A stretch of DNA of 64,000 bases from Devriesea agamarum (GCF_900070355.1 NZ_LN849456.1:1674001-1738000); one strand, 5' to 3'; shown: positions 19,168 to 29,387, numbered from the stretch's first letter. Made by a program: numbers and translations. The notes: generated by a model not told the origin, from the letters alone.

Positions 19168-20340
19168 CCCAAGCATGCTCTGGGCAGCCGAGTACCCGCC
19201 ATTCATAGTGAGCGCATTGAACCCGGCCTCAGCCAGGCGTGACCGGGCAGCTGCCGACCGAATCCCCCCTTGGCAGTACAAAACAGCGCCGCTCAGGCCC
19301 GTCGCAATGCGGTAGCGTTCACGCAAAAGGCGGTCGGCCGCATGCGGATCATCGAGCAGACGATCCATCGGAATGTGCACCGCCCCGGGCAGCATCCCAA
19401 AAGCTACTTCGTCATCGTTGCGAATATCAACCAGGGCCCGGCCAGAATCCACGAGCGCGGCGACATCTGCGATACCAACCCCACCATCTGCCCGCGGAAC
19501 CCCGCAAAAATCCTGGTAATCGACCAGTTCGGTGACGGCAGCCCGGTTCGGGTTGCGCGCAATATCCAGGTGCGTCCAGCGCGCGCCTAACGCGTCGTAC
19601 AGGGCGATACGCTCGAGCAACACGTCTCCGATCCCGGTCAGGATTTTTACCGCTTCATTTGCCATCGCGGATCCGATCTGGCCGCACAGCATGCCGAGCA
19701 CTCCGGCTTCCGCACAGTTTTGTACGCTGCCCGGTGGCGGCGGAGTGGGGTGCACATCGCGGTAGGTGACACCGCGGCCACCCGCGTTCCAGAACACCGC
19801 GAGCTGGCCGTCGAACGCGAGGATCGATCCCCAGACTAGGGGGAGGTCAAGAATCTCGCAGGCATCCGAGACCAGATAGCGGGTGGGGAAATTGTCGGTC
19901 CCGTCGATCACAACATCGTGGCCCGCAAGGATGTCCAAGGCGTTGCTGGAATCGAGCACCTGGGGAATGCAGCTCACCGTAACCAAGGGGTTGATGGCCG
20001 CGATCCGTGCAGCAGCGGAGTCAACTTTCAAGGTGCCGAGGGTGTCGTGGCCGTGGATGATTTGGCGTTGAAGATTCGTGTCATCGACCTTGTCTGCGTC
20101 AATCACCGTCAGGTGCCCGACACCTGCGGCTGCCAAATAGAGCAACACGGGTGAGCCGAGTCCTCCCGCGCCGACAACGGCGACGCGGGAGTTCTTCAGC
20201 CGACGCTGACCGAGGTCACCGAATACCGGCAACGTCAGGTGCCTGGCGTAGCGGCGACGTTCTTCATCGCTCAGTTCCGCGGCGGGGGTCACCGGCTCGG
20301 GCCGGGACATGAGGCGAGGCTGTTCATCCAATGCGGGCAT
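19162..20340 (-). CDS. moeZ: MoeB/ThiF-type adenylyltransferase fused to rhodanese (MoeZ-like)
   Basis: E1-like enzyme that adenylates the C-terminal Gly-Gly of MoaD-type sulfur carriers and transfers sulfur through its rhodanese domain. Residues ~25-265 are the ThiF fold: VAVVGAGGLGSPVLLYLAAAGVG (nucleotide-binding loop), an NLQRQIIHG-type segment, VIDGTDNFPTRYLVSDAC and NCAEAGVLG with the conserved Cys. Residues ~295-390 are rhodanese with the active-site loop CQGGIRS. I start at ATG 20340 with GGGAGA upstream; a GTG 18 bases earlier is possible. It stands alone next to the nitrate region and presumably serves MoaD at 7861. Confidence 0.92.
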   Translation of the reverse strand: MPALDEQPRLMSRPEPVTPAAELSDEERRRYARHLTLPVFGDLGQRRLKNSRVAVVGAGGLGSPVLLYLAAAGVGHLTVIDADKVDDTNLQRQIIHGHDTLGTLKVDSAAARIAAINPLVTVSCIPQVLDSSNALDILAGHDVVIDGTDNFPTRYLVSDACEILDLPLVWGSILAFDGQLAVFWNAGGRGVTYRDVHPTPPPPGSVQNCAEAGVLGMLCGQIGSAMANEAVKILTGIGDVLLERIALYDALGARWTHLDIARNPNRAAVTELVDYQDFCGVPRADGGVGIADVAALVDSGRALVDIRNDDEVAFGMLPGAVHIPMDRLLDDPHAADRLLRERYRIATGLSGAVLYCQGGIRSAAARSRLAEAGFNALTMNGGYSAAQSMLGH

Positions 20341-20455
20341 GTATCCATTCTCCCGCACCGCGCGAGTCCTTTGCTGGACCGAATAGCCCTGACAGAGCTA
20401 GTTCTAAACAGCCTCACCTGAGTCGGCAGAATAGTTTTACCGGCCGATCACCAGC

Positions 20456-22177
20456 TCAGCTCTTTAACTTGGGTGAGCCCTTGGTATAGCCGACCATGGT
20501 CCAATCCAGGCTCTGGAACCCGCGCGGCCCGTAGTTTGCGAGCGTTTCATCCAAGACGGTGAAGTTGTAGGCCTGCCAGAGTGGCAGGGTGCCCGCCAGG
20601 GTCCACAGTTTGGAATCGAGCTCGTTTTCCAAGTCGATTCGCTTTTTCTCATCCGTCTCTTGGGCGGCCTGATTCAGTAGCTTGTCGACCTCGGGGTCGC
20701 TGACTTTGCCGAAGTTCTGCTCTCCGTTCGTGCGCCAGATCGCATCACTTCCGGAGAAGAAGGGGGTACCCAGCCAATAGAACATAGCCAGGTCAAAATC
20801 CCCGGGGATTACATATTTCGAGAACAGGTCACTCGGCGGCACTTTCTGAATCTTCAAGGTGATACCAGCATCTTGAAGATTCTTGCGCACCACCGGAATA
20901 ATGGCTTCATTCTCTTTGGCAACAGCCGCGTAGACATAAGAGATTTCCAACGGCTTGCCGTCCTTCACAGCCTTGCCGTTTTGCATCGTGTAACCGGCCT
21001 CTTGAAGGTGCTTCTTGGCAGACTCCAGATCATACTTGCCGTACTCAGCTGAGTTATCTTTATATCCGTCCTGATTGGTCATAATCATGTGGTTACCCAG
21101 CACGGAGGTTTCCTTCGGATACGGCATGGTTGAGTTCACCGAAAGGAATGCTTCCTTGCGGTTAATCGCGTTGAACACCGCGCGCCGCACATGAACGTCG
21201 GCCAGCGGGCGACCCTCCGCGCCATTGAGCGTAAAGTGAGCCCAGTTGGGTCCTGCAGCTTTACGCAAGGTAATCCCGTTCTTGCCGACCATCCCTTTCA
21301 CCACAGAATAGACCGCGGGGATGTTCGCGCCGACCACATCGAGCTGACCATTTTTAAATGCCGTGGCCGCCGCGGACATATCCTCAACCGTGGTCCACAG
21401 GACCTGCTTAAGGAAGGGTTTATCTCCCGCCCAGTTCTCATCCGGAACCAGGGTGACGGTCTTATTACCCGGATCGATTTTGTCGATTTTGAAGGGACCG
21501 CCGGTGACCTTCGGCCCATCAGCCCAGCCAGTATTAAATGCCTCCGCTGAGGCCGCGAGGGAGTCGGGCATCAGTCCCAGAAGCCTTTTCCAGTCAGCAT
21601 AGGGCTCTTTAAAAGTGATCACCGCGGTGTGATCGTTTTTGCCCTGCTCAATCTTTTCGACCTTGTCATACCCCTCAGACGAGGCAACCTGATAACCAGG
21701 CTTGGAGCCATTCATCACCGTGAACACGTTCTCGATCGACTTATAGTCGATTGGGGTGCCGTCTGACCATTTAAAACCGGGTTTCAGTTCAGCCTCGACG
21801 GTGAACGGATTATCCTTCACCTTTTCAATGCGCAGTGTGGTTTGCGGATCCTTGGTAACTTCACCTTTGGCATCCGAGACAATCATGCCCGGTATCACCA
21901 TGTCCATAATGCTATTGGTCTCACCGTCGTTGCCGTCAGCGGAAAAGGCGTTCCAGTTCGCCGGAAACGCTCCAAGAGCTAGGCGCAGGGATCCACCCTC
22001 GCCAATCTCGTCTCGCTTCTTGGGATTCATATCGTTCTGCTTGGCGGCGATTTTCTCACCGGTGCGGCCCGCTCCACCTTTGTCACCGTCGGCACCGTCC
22101 CCAGCTTTGGAGCACCCTGCTAGAGCCACTGCGGACAGAGCGGAGGCACCGAAGAGAGTGCGTCGCGTGAGTTTCAT
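20456..22177 (-). CDS. ABC transporter substrate-binding lipoprotein, family 5 (copy 2)
   Basis: Extracellular solute receptor of a peptide/nickel/opine-type importer, 573 residues. The start at 22177 gives a lipoprotein signal MKLTRRTLFGASALSAVALAGC with lipobox LAGC near residue 22 and is preceded by AAGGAG; the longer open frame upstream is not conserved. Family features include LRLALGAFPANWN, FKWSDGTPIDYKSIENVF and DVHVRRAVFNAINR. It is a close paralogue of the gene at 22593, with near-identical signal peptides and long shared segments, so the pair arose by tandem duplication. A strong terminator separates them, so this copy may be transcribed separately or at lower level. Confidence 0.92.
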   Translation of the reverse strand: MKLTRRTLFGASALSAVALAGCSKAGDGADGDKGGAGRTGEKIAAKQNDMNPKKRDEIGEGGSLRLALGAFPANWNAFSADGNDGETNSIMDMVIPGMIVSDAKGEVTKDPQTTLRIEKVKDNPFTVEAELKPGFKWSDGTPIDYKSIENVFTVMNGSKPGYQVASSEGYDKVEKIEQGKNDHTAVITFKEPYADWKRLLGLMPDSLAASAEAFNTGWADGPKVTGGPFKIDKIDPGNKTVTLVPDENWAGDKPFLKQVLWTTVEDMSAAATAFKNGQLDVVGANIPAVYSVVKGMVGKNGITLRKAAGPNWAHFTLNGAEGRPLADVHVRRAVFNAINRKEAFLSVNSTMPYPKETSVLGNHMIMTNQDGYKDNSAEYGKYDLESAKKHLQEAGYTMQNGKAVKDGKPLEISYVYAAVAKENEAIIPVVRKNLQDAGITLKIQKVPPSDLFSKYVIPGDFDLAMFYWLGTPFFSGSDAIWRTNGEQNFGKVSDPEVDKLLNQAAQETDEKKRIDLENELDSKLWTLAGTLPLWQAYNFTVLDETLANYGPRGFQSLDWTMVGYTKGSPKLKS

Positions 22178-22592
22178 ACCTGCTCCTTCATCCTTTTCGG
22201 GGCGGAAGCACCCCGCTGCATTGCGAGAGGCGGCCAGCCAGACGGTCCATGGTTCATCGTGCTCCTCTGCGATACGCGATTCCCACTCACGCTGCGCCAA
22301 CCGCCTTTTAGTCCCACCGAGCACATACGTGGGCCATGCATGATTCGGGCGCAGTTGTGATAGCGAAGCTATCCCCTCATTGTTTCCAATCAGCCGCATC
22401 CGATCAGCACCGCTCAATGCGCGTTACTCGATCTGCACTAAGCATCCCATTTACCGTGAAGGGACTCAACGTCTTACGGCAACAAATACGTTGCAATCAA
22501 GAGGAAAGGGGCTGAGTACTTACGCACTCAGCCCCTTAATAGCTCTGCGGGCCATACCTCGTCACATGGATAAGGTGTACCGCATTAAGCGA
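22178..22592. other. Spacer between the two paralogous binding-protein genes
   Basis: Contains the terminator at 22506-22537 and a tight hairpin GATAGC-GAA-GCTATC at 22359-22373. The frame of the downstream gene stays open for 80 codons upstream of its lipoprotein start, but the translation shows no recognised domain. A promoter for the second copy would have to lie here; I cannot define it. Confidence 0.6.
22506..22537 (-). terminator. Hairpin terminator between tandem binding-protein genes
   Basis: AAGGGGCTGAGT (22506-22517) and ACTCAGCCCCTT (22526-22537) form a perfect 12-base stem with an 8-base loop, about 56 bases after the stop of the copy at 22593. It probably limits read-through from the five-gene operon into the second paralogue. 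Confidence 0.85.
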
Positions 22593-24317
22593 TCAGCTCT
22601 TCAGCTTGGGCGATCCCTTGGCGTAGCCGATCTTGGTCCAGTCCAACATCTCAAAACCGCGCGCCCCGAAGTTCGCGAGGGTTTCATCCTGGGTGTAGAA
22701 GTCGAAGGACTGCCACAGCGGAAGTGTGCCGGCGAGTTCCCAGAGCTTGGTATCGATCTCGTTCGCTTCGCTAATCCGCTTGCTGTCGTCGGTTTCCTTC
22801 GCTGCCTTATCGAGCAGCTTATCGACCTCGGCGTCTCCGACCTTGCCGTAATTCTGCTGACCGGTGGAGCGCCAGATGGCATCCCCGGAGGAGAAGAACG
22901 GATTTCCGACCCAGCCGTACAGCGACAAATCGAAGTTCCCGGGGATCACGTACTTTGAGAATAGGTCCGTCGGCGGCACCTTCTGCACCCGCATGGTAAT
23001 GCCGATTTCCTGCAGATTCTTTTGCACAATCGGCACCACGGCCTCATTGGTCTTGGAGCCGTCGTTGTAGACGTAGGTGATCTCCAGCGGCTTGCCATCC
23101 TTCACGGCTTTGCCGTTTTCAATCTTGTACCCGGCCTCTTCCAGATGCTTTTTAGCCGCTTCGGGATCAAACTTGCCGTAATCGCCAGAGTTATCCTTGT
23201 ACCCTTCCTGATTCGTCATCAGCATGTGGTTATTGAGCTGAGGATTATCTTTCGGGTATGGCATGGTTGCGTTCACTGAGAGGAAGGTGTCCTTGCGGTT
23301 AATCGCATTGAACACCGCCCGGCGCACATGGACGTCTTCCAAAGGCCGCCCTTTAGCACCGTTCAGCGTAATGTGCGTCCAGCTCGGACCGGCGGCCTTG
23401 CGCAGCGCAATCCCATTCTTGCCCACCATGTCCTTGACCACGGAATACATGGCCGGAACCGTGTTGTTGAGGGCGTCGAGCTGGCCGTTTTTAAACGAGG
23501 TGGCCGCCGCGGCCGGATCCTCAATTGTGGTCCACAAAATCTGCTTGAGGAACGGCTTATCGCCACTCCAGTTCTCATCCGGAACCAGGGTGACGGTCTT
23601 ATTTCCCGGATCGAGCTTGCCAAGCTTATAGGGGCCCGCGGTCACCTTCGGTGCATCGATCCAACCGGTGTTGAAAGCTTCCGCGGAAGCCGCCAACGAA
23701 TCAGGCATAACGGCGGGCAGACCCATCCAGTCAGACCAGGGTTCCTTAAACGTCACCACGGCAGTGAGGTTGTTTTTACCCTGCTCGATCTTCTCCACCT
23801 TGTCATATCCCTCCGAAGAGGCGATCTGGTAGGCGGGCTTAGAGCCGTTCATAATCGTGAATACGTTCTCAATCGACTTGTAGTCAATCAGGGTCCCATC
23901 CGACCACTTCAGATCCGGCCTGAGCTCGATTTCAATGGTCAAGGGCTCATCCTTAACCTTTTCCATCCGCTTCAAGTAATTCAGATTGGGTCCAATATTC
24001 CCCTTGGCGTCGGCCGTCCACAGTTCCACCGGGAAGATGGCGCGCATGATCTCGCTGGTATTTTTTTCATTGCCATCCGAGCAATACGGATTCCAGTTCG
24101 GCGGATAGGCATTATTGGTCAGCCGCAGCGAGCCGCCCTCACCGATCTCATCGCGCTTCTTCGGGTTGATGTCGTTCTTATCAGCCGCGATCTGCTCGCC
24201 AGTGCCTCCAGCTTTGCCGCCGCCACCATTGGAGCCGTCCTCAGCCTTGCTGCAACCGGCCAGCGCTACCGCAGACAGCGCGGATGCGCCGAAGAGGGTG
24301 CGTCGTGTGAGCTTCAT
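22593..24317 (-). CDS. ABC transporter substrate-binding lipoprotein, family 5 (copy 1)
   Basis: 574-residue receptor with signal MKLTRRTLFGASALSAVALAGC and lipobox LAGC, then a Gly-rich linker and a family 5 binding fold (LKWSDGTLIDYKSIENVF, DVHVRRAVFNAINRKD, IVQKNLQEIGITMRVQKVPP). AAGGAG precedes the ATG at 24317. It follows the fused ATPase gene by 34 bases, so it belongs to the permease-permease-ATPase operon. The ligand is unknown; peptides are the usual guess for this family. Differences from copy 2 are concentrated in the first third and around the hinge, which could give different ligand range. Confidence 0.93.
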   Translation of the reverse strand: MKLTRRTLFGASALSAVALAGCSKAEDGSNGGGGKAGGTGEQIAADKNDINPKKRDEIGEGGSLRLTNNAYPPNWNPYCSDGNEKNTSEIMRAIFPVELWTADAKGNIGPNLNYLKRMEKVKDEPLTIEIELRPDLKWSDGTLIDYKSIENVFTIMNGSKPAYQIASSEGYDKVEKIEQGKNNLTAVVTFKEPWSDWMGLPAVMPDSLAASAEAFNTGWIDAPKVTAGPYKLGKLDPGNKTVTLVPDENWSGDKPFLKQILWTTIEDPAAAATSFKNGQLDALNNTVPAMYSVVKDMVGKNGIALRKAAGPSWTHITLNGAKGRPLEDVHVRRAVFNAINRKDTFLSVNATMPYPKDNPQLNNHMLMTNQEGYKDNSGDYGKFDPEAAKKHLEEAGYKIENGKAVKDGKPLEITYVYNDGSKTNEAVVPIVQKNLQEIGITMRVQKVPPTDLFSKYVIPGNFDLSLYGWVGNPFFSSGDAIWRSTGQQNYGKVGDAEVDKLLDKAAKETDDSKRISEANEIDTKLWELAGTLPLWQSFDFYTQDETLANFGARGFEMLDWTKIGYAKGSPKLKS

Positions 24318-24351
24318 ACCTGCTCCTTAATCGATCCTGGGGCGCAATGCC

Positions 24352-26451
24352 CTATGACACCTGAAGAGACGCCGCCCGCTCCACAAAGTGGCACGCCGCG
24401 GCATGATCGCCTCCTGCTCCCACCAGAGGAGGAACCTCCCGGGAGCAACGTCGTTTTTCGTCCTCACCGAGGAGATCCCGATACACGGGGCATCGCCCGG
24501 CAAAGCGGCAGCCGTCTGGGATCTGGTCCGGAGAGGGGATATCTCCGGTGAGCACCACACGGCGCCGCGTCCGCTCAGTCGCAGGATCCGGAATCGGAAC
24601 CGCCGACAGCAGAGCCTTCGTGTACGGGTGGCGGGGATTGTCGAATACCGACGAAGTCTCGCCGATTTCCACAATCTTGCCGAGGTACATCACTGCAATT
24701 CTGTCAGAGATGTGACTCACCACAGAGAGGTCATGAGACACGAATAGGTAACTAATTCCTAACCTATTCTTCAGATCGTCGAGCAGATTGATCACACCGG
24801 CCTGAATCGACACATCCAGCGCGGATACCGGTTCATCGAGCACAATCAGCTTGGGGTCACACGCAAGTGCCCGGGCGATGCCCACCCGCTGGCGCTGACC
24901 GCCGGAAAACTCGGTGGGATAGCGCGAGGCCTGCTCTGGGAGAAGACCGACCGTCTGCAAGAGCCAGTCAATCTTTTCGGACATTTTCTCCTGGCTGTAG
25001 CCCTGCACCTTCATGGGCTCGCGCAGAATATCGCCGATGGGCATCCGAGGATCCAACGAGGCCATCGGATCTTGGAACACGATCGACACATCTGAACGCA
25101 GCGTGGCCCGCTGTTTACGAGTGAGCAACGAGGTGTCCTGCCCACCGATGCGGATCGTGCCCTTCTGCGGAGCCCGCAGCTGCATGATCTCCATAATGGT
25201 GGTGCTCTTACCGCAGCCGGACTCACCGACCAACGCCAACGCTTCCCCGCGACGAATATCGAGGTCGATATCGTCAACAGCCCGAACCTCTCCGAGCTTG
25301 CGGCGCACCAGCGCACCCTTAATCACCGGGTACACCCTGCGCAGACCCTCGATCTCAAGCACCGGATCGCGCTCCTCACGGGGCGAGGTGACCGACGGTT
25401 TAGCAATCTGTGGCCGCGGGAAAATCTCCTTATTCTGGGCCAAAAGATCGCTGTGATGGCAGGCAGCGAAGTGAACGCACTCGTGATCGCCCTCGCCGAT
25501 GACCACCGGCTTCGTTCCTGGTGCCTGCTCAAACCGCGGTTCGTCCCGGTGGCAGACGTCCGTGGCGATCGGGCAGCGCGGCGCAAACGGGCACCCCGCC
25601 GGAATATCCACCAGCGAGGGTGGATTTCCCTTCACCGAAATCAGTGGATCTTTAGAGTCAGCATCGGCACGCGGAACCGAGGACAGCAGGCCCAGCGTGT
25701 ACGGCATACGCGGTGAGCTAAACACATCGTCAATCTGACCAGCCTCCACGGCTTTGCCCGCATACATCACCAGGATGCGGTCAGCGAATCCTGCGACCAC
25801 CCCCAGGTCGTGAGTGATCAGGATGCTAGCCGCACCGGTCAGCTCCTGGGCGGTTTTCATCAGCTCCATCACCTGCGCCTGAATGGTCACATCCAGGGCA
25901 GTAGTGGGCTCGTCGGCGATAATCAGCTCCGGGTCGTTAGCGATAGACATCGCGATCATCGCGCGCTGCCGCATGCCTCCGGAGTACTCATGCGGATACG
26001 ACTCGGCACGGCGCTTCGGATTGGGAATGCCAACCGCTTCCAGCAGTTCAACGGCACGCTTTTTCGCCTGGACCTTGCTACCACCGCGGTGAATCATCAC
26101 CACTTCGGCGATCTGATCCCCAACCTTGTACACGGGGGTGAGTGCCGACAGCGGATCCTGGAAAATCATCGAGATGCTCTTGCCGCGCAACTTCGACAGC
26201 GCGCTGTCGCTCATGCTGAGCATCTGGTGGCCTTGAAATTCAATGCTGCCGCTCACGTCCGCGCTCTGGGGAAGCAGGCCCATCACCGCGAGCGAGCTCA
26301 CGGACTTACCGGAACCGGACTCGCCCACAATGGCCAGGGCCTCACCCTTAGCCACGTCGTAGGAGAGGCCGCGCACCGCGTGCACCAGCCCGGCCTCAGA
26401 GCGGAAGCCGACGGTGAGGTCCTTGACGGAGAGAATGGGTTCAGAAGTCAT
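24352..26451 (-). CDS. Fused double ABC ATPase (DppD-DppF type)
   Basis: One 699-residue chain holds both nucleotide-binding domains of a peptide-type importer. Domain 1 (~1-330): Walker A GESGSGKS, signature SGGMRQR, Walker [14 protein letters not shown]-loop THD. Domain 2 (~370-690): Walker [10 protein letters not shown], signature SGGQRQR, Walker [14 protein letters not shown]-loop SHD. Each ends in the oligopeptide C-terminal module: [14 protein letters not shown] in the first and [10 protein letters not shown] with later Cys residues in the second; such Cys groups coordinate a [4Fe-4S] cluster in characterised Opp/Dpp ATPases. It lies 9 bases downstream of the second permease gene. Confidence 0.95.
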   Translation of the reverse strand: MTSEPILSVKDLTVGFRSEAGLVHAVRGLSYDVAKGEALAIVGESGSGKSVSSLAVMGLLPQSADVSGSIEFQGHQMLSMSDSALSKLRGKSISMIFQDPLSALTPVYKVGDQIAEVVMIHRGGSKVQAKKRAVELLEAVGIPNPKRRAESYPHEYSGGMRQRAMIAMSIANDPELIIADEPTTALDVTIQAQVMELMKTAQELTGAASILITHDLGVVAGFADRILVMYAGKAVEAGQIDDVFSSPRMPYTLGLLSSVPRADADSKDPLISVKGNPPSLVDIPAGCPFAPRCPIATDVCHRDEPRFEQAPGTKPVVIGEGDHECVHFAACHHSDLLAQNKEIFPRPQIAKPSVTSPREERDPVLEIEGLRRVYPVIKGALVRRKLGEVRAVDDIDLDIRRGEALALVGESGCGKSTTIMEIMQLRAPQKGTIRIGGQDTSLLTRKQRATLRSDVSIVFQDPMASLDPRMPIGDILREPMKVQGYSQEKMSEKIDWLLQTVGLLPEQASRYPTEFSGGQRQRVGIARALACDPKLIVLDEPVSALDVSIQAGVINLLDDLKNRLGISYLFVSHDLSVVSHISDRIAVMYLGKIVEIGETSSVFDNPRHPYTKALLSAVPIPDPATERTRRRVVLTGDIPSPDQIPDGCRFAGRCPVYRDLLGEDEKRRCSREVPPLVGAGGDHAAACHFVERAASLQVS

Positions 26452-26460
26452 CGAATTACC

Positions 26461-27450
26461 TCAGATACGGCTGGATCCGCTGGTCGGGTCGAGGGCGTCG
26501 CGCAGCGCCTCGCCCATGAGATTGATGGAGATGACGAGCGCCGCGAGCACCGCAGCCGCCGGAATCCACGTGTACGGAGCGGCGATGTTGTAGTCCTGCA
26601 ACACGGTTCCAAGCGAAACCATCGGGTACTGAATACCAAATCCGATGAACGACAGGCCAGTTTCGCCGAGGATCGCGCCACCCACCCCAAGCGTGGTGTC
26701 GATAATGATCCAGCTCGCAATATTGGGGATGATGTGCCGCATCACGTTGACGACGGGGTTGACCCCCATGAAGCGTGCCGCCTCCACGTAGTCGGTGCGC
26801 ACCAGCTGCTGGGTCATCGAACGCAGAACACGAGCGGTGAGCATCCAGGAGAACACGGCCAGCAGCGGGATCATCATCAACCAGCTCGCCCGCTGCAAAA
26901 CCGGGCTGAACAGCATCAGCAGCAGCAGCGAGGGGATAATCAGGAACAGATTGATGCCGTTGACCATCGTGCCGTCGATGAAGGCGCCCAGTTTGCCTTT
27001 GTGCCCGATATAACCGGCGATGGTGCCGACGGTGACGGCAATGATCGTGGTCAGGATGGCCGTGCCGATGCCGATTACCAGAGAGACCCGGAGCCCGGCC
27101 ATTGTGCGGGCGAAAATATCCAGGCCGTTTTCGTTGACGCCAAACCAGTGGTACTGCGACGGACCGGTCAGCGAGTTACTCAAATCGAGGTCGAATGGCT
27201 TGTACTGGTAGAACATCGGGGCGAACACGGCTGCGATCACCAGCAGCCCAAAAATGCTCATGCCGATCCAGGCACTCGGGTTGCGAAGGAATCGACGGCG
27301 CAGCAATTCACCGCGCCCCATAGCCCGAACCCGTTCGGTCTCGGCAATGGCAGGAGTCTCGGCGTCTTTGAGTAGATCCTCTTCTAATAGATCGCTTTCG
27401 ACCCTGGCCTCACGGTCAATGTTGGGGATGTCGCTGGGATTAACGCTCAT
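26461..27450 (-). CDS. ABC transporter permease, DppC type
   Basis: Membrane subunit of the peptide-type importer, 329 residues. It starts with a hydrophilic ~45-residue N-terminus, then a first helix near WIGMSIFGLLVIAAVFAP, the periplasmic segment HWFGVNENGLDIFARTMAGLRVSLVIG (the DppC/OppC hallmark HxFGTDxxGRD-like), and a cytoplasmic coupling loop DYVEAARFMGVNPVVNVMRHIIPN. Ends DALDPTSGSSRI, like family members ending in DPR. Ten bases separate it from the DppB-type gene. Confidence 0.93.
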   Translation of the reverse strand: MSVNPSDIPNIDREARVESDLLEEDLLKDAETPAIAETERVRAMGRGELLRRRFLRNPSAWIGMSIFGLLVIAAVFAPMFYQYKPFDLDLSNSLTGPSQYHWFGVNENGLDIFARTMAGLRVSLVIGIGTAILTTIIAVTVGTIAGYIGHKGKLGAFIDGTMVNGINLFLIIPSLLLLMLFSPVLQRASWLMMIPLLAVFSWMLTARVLRSMTQQLVRTDYVEAARFMGVNPVVNVMRHIIPNIASWIIIDTTLGVGGAILGETGLSFIGFGIQYPMVSLGTVLQDYNIAAPYTWIPAAAVLAALVISINLMGEALRDALDPTSGSSRI

Positions 27451-27459
27451 GATGCTTGG

Positions 27460-28452
27460 TCACCGGATCCTCGGGTCGAGAACACCCTGGAGGAAATCGG
27501 CCAGGGTCGCGGACAGGAGGGTCAAGATCGCCGAATACAGCACAACACCTGCCGTGCCGTTCACATCGGCCATCCCGAGCGCTGATATGGCGAAGGCGCC
27601 AATGCCTTGCCAGTTGAACATGCGCTCAACGAATAGGGAGCCGGTAAAGGCCGCACCCACGGCGAACGCAAAGTACTGTCCCATCGGGATCAGAGCCATG
27701 CGCAGGCCGTGGCGGGTCATGGCTTTGCGGCGGGATAGACCTTTCGCCCGGGCGGTGCGCAAGTAATCGCTGCCGAGCACATCGAGTGTGGTGACCTTCA
27801 TGTACCGCGAGTACGAGGCCAGTCCGAACAGGGCCAGCACAATCGTTGGCATCACCAGCGCCTTGATTTGATATTCGATCGACGCCCAAGACCCGGCGGG
27901 AAGCAAGGGGTTAACGGGGTTAATGGCGGGCAGACCGTAGCCGGTGACATCCTGGATGAACTGGTTGACCTGCTGCACGATCAGGATCACCACGACGGTG
28001 GGCAGCGAAAGGATCGCGAAGGATCCGAGGGTGGCCACTTTGTCGCCCCAAGAGCGGCGGCGAACCGCGCTCAGCATACCGACCAGGATGCCCAGCACCA
28101 CACCGATGATGGTTCCGAGCACCACCAGGCGCAGGCTGATCGGCACGCGGGTCAGCAGCACCTCGGTCACCGGGACCATGGCCTTATTGGTGCCGGTGGT
28201 GACCCCGAGATCGCCGCGCACCAGACCGCCGAGCCAGGTGACGTAGCGTTCAAACAGGGGAACATCGGGGTTGACGTTGCGGGCGTTCAAATACGCCTGG
28301 GCCGTCTCGAAGGGAACTGGCTTAGTCGCCATCGGCGGGTAAAGCACTTCTTCGGGATGCATCAAGCTTGCGGCAAGCAGGTAGGTAAAGCTCGTCGCGA
28401 TAAATGCGAGCAACACGTAGGTAATGAATCGCGTCGCGATGAACTTAGCCAC
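27460..28452 (-). CDS. ABC transporter permease, DppB type
   Basis: First gene of the five-gene importer operon, 330 residues, GTG start at 28452. N-terminal helix FITYVLLAFIATSFTYLLAAS, then the external region with GLVRGDLGVTTGTNKAMVPVTEVLLTRVPISLRLV and the coupling loop DYLRTARAKGLSRRKAMTRHGLRMALIP, all typical of DppB. It ends GVLDPRIR, the usual C-terminus. The nearest purine-rich sequence (GGAAGG) is about 15 bases before the start, so translation initiation may be weak or the start slightly different. Confidence 0.92.
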   Translation of the reverse strand: MAKFIATRFITYVLLAFIATSFTYLLAASLMHPEEVLYPPMATKPVPFETAQAYLNARNVNPDVPLFERYVTWLGGLVRGDLGVTTGTNKAMVPVTEVLLTRVPISLRLVVLGTIIGVVLGILVGMLSAVRRRSWGDKVATLGSFAILSLPTVVVILIVQQVNQFIQDVTGYGLPAINPVNPLLPAGSWASIEYQIKALVMPTIVLALFGLASYSRYMKVTTLDVLGSDYLRTARAKGLSRRKAMTRHGLRMALIPMGQYFAFAVGAAFTGSLFVERMFNWQGIGAFAISALGMADVNGTAGVVLYSAILTLLSATLADFLQGVLDPRIR

Positions 28453-28564
28453 GGCAGTACCAGCCTTCCATCAGCCACTACTTCCTCTCGTGCACCGGGG
28501 TTCAGACAAAGTGTTGTCGTCCCGGAAGCTTAACTAGGGTCAGGCTCGTCAGCGCGCCTGTACG

Positions 28565-28996
28565 GTGCGGTTCCCGACAACGCGGGGACATCTTCCTCAA
28601 AAATATCTTGATTCCGAAGTGTGGTCAGAGTATCCCGACGTTGCCAGGAGCGCACATCAGGAAAGCACCTACTATCAAATCGTGACCTTCTTCCATCTCC
28701 TGTTGGTGGCCCTAGGCGTCGTAGTGGCGCTAGTGGCGGCTGACATCTTCGGGCACCGCGGCTGGGACCGTTGGCCGTTAGTGCTGGCGGCTCTGATTCT
28801 GGTGGTGACCTCGGGTTATCTGTACAGCGCCGAGCTGCTAGCCTTCACATTCGGCGCATCCCTGGCCATTTCGTGCGTCACAGTGGTCTCCTGGGGTCGA
28901 AGCTTTGCCCGCACTCGCCAGAGGTACAAGGAAGCCCGGGAGGCTCGTAGGCGGGAGGAGCAGCGGCGCAAGAATATCGTTGAGGGGCGGGACTGA
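28565..28996 (+). CDS. Hypothetical membrane protein (up to 143 aa)
   Basis: Unrecognised. Three hydrophobic segments can be seen: FFHLLLVALGVVVALVAAD, WPLVLAALILVVTSGYLY and LLAFTFGASLAISCVTVVSW, followed by a highly charged Arg/Glu/Lys C-terminus (ARTRQRYKEAREARRREEQRR) that may form a cytoplasmic helix. The GTG at 28565 lacks a ribosome site; TTG at 28605 or GTG at 28681 are alternatives. Divergent from the ABC importer operon. Confidence 0.6.
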   Translation: MRFPTTRGHLPQKYLDSEVWSEYPDVARSAHQESTYYQIVTFFHLLLVALGVVVALVAADIFGHRGWDRWPLVLAALILVVTSGYLYSAELLAFTFGASLAISCVTVVSWGRSFARTRQRYKEAREARRREEQRRKNIVEGRD

Positions 28997-29108
28997 CGCC
29001 GCGGCCCCGACGGCCTAGCCGCCACTGTGACAGCATGGGCGTCGAGTCCGACGTCAAAGCCGGTAGACCTGGACACAAAGCAGAGGAAACCGGCGAAATC
29101 GCGCGAGA

Positions 29109-29387
29109 TTACTCGGAGTTGCGGAGTCCGTCGCGCATCGCGCGGGCAGCCATATCGCAGGCCTCCACCAGCGAGCTGGCGCGACCTGACCCGTATAAAA
29201 CCCCTGCGAATAGGGTGGCGACGGGTGCAGCGGGACGCACCACCTCGGCAGCTGAGGCTCCGGCGAGCGCGAGCACCGCGTCTAAAACCTCGCCGTCCAC
29301 GGGGTCGGCGACACCTAGATCATTGCCGACGCGCTTGGCCCAGGCGTGCAGGGTGTCCATGGTATTCGGGTCATCGTGACGTGTCAT
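29109..29387 (-). CDS. DUF6457 domain protein
   Basis: A 92-residue helical protein of unknown function, starting MTRHDDPNTMDTLHAWAKRVGNDLG. The conserved pattern LDAVLALAGASAAEVVRPAAPVATLFAGVLYG matches DUF6457, a small family I associate with molybdopterin genes in actinobacteria; here it follows the second moeA. The open frame continues 32 codons upstream but conservation starts at 29387. Ribosome site weak (GGTGA). Confidence 0.7.
   Translation of the reverse strand: MTRHDDPNTMDTLHAWAKRVGNDLGVADPVDGEVLDAVLALAGASAAEVVRPAAPVATLFAGVLYGSGRASSLVEACDMAARAMRDGLRNSE

Noticed and set aside
22178-22417. 80-residue N-terminal extension of the second binding protein
   Set aside because: It precedes a perfect lipoprotein signal with its own AAGGAG, identical to the paralogue; the extension would destroy secretion.
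25810-27375. 521-codon plus-strand open frame across the ABC ATPase and permease genes
   Set aside because: Crosses two clear minus-strand genes and its translation is low-complexity His/Arg/Gln-rich, typical of antisense frames.
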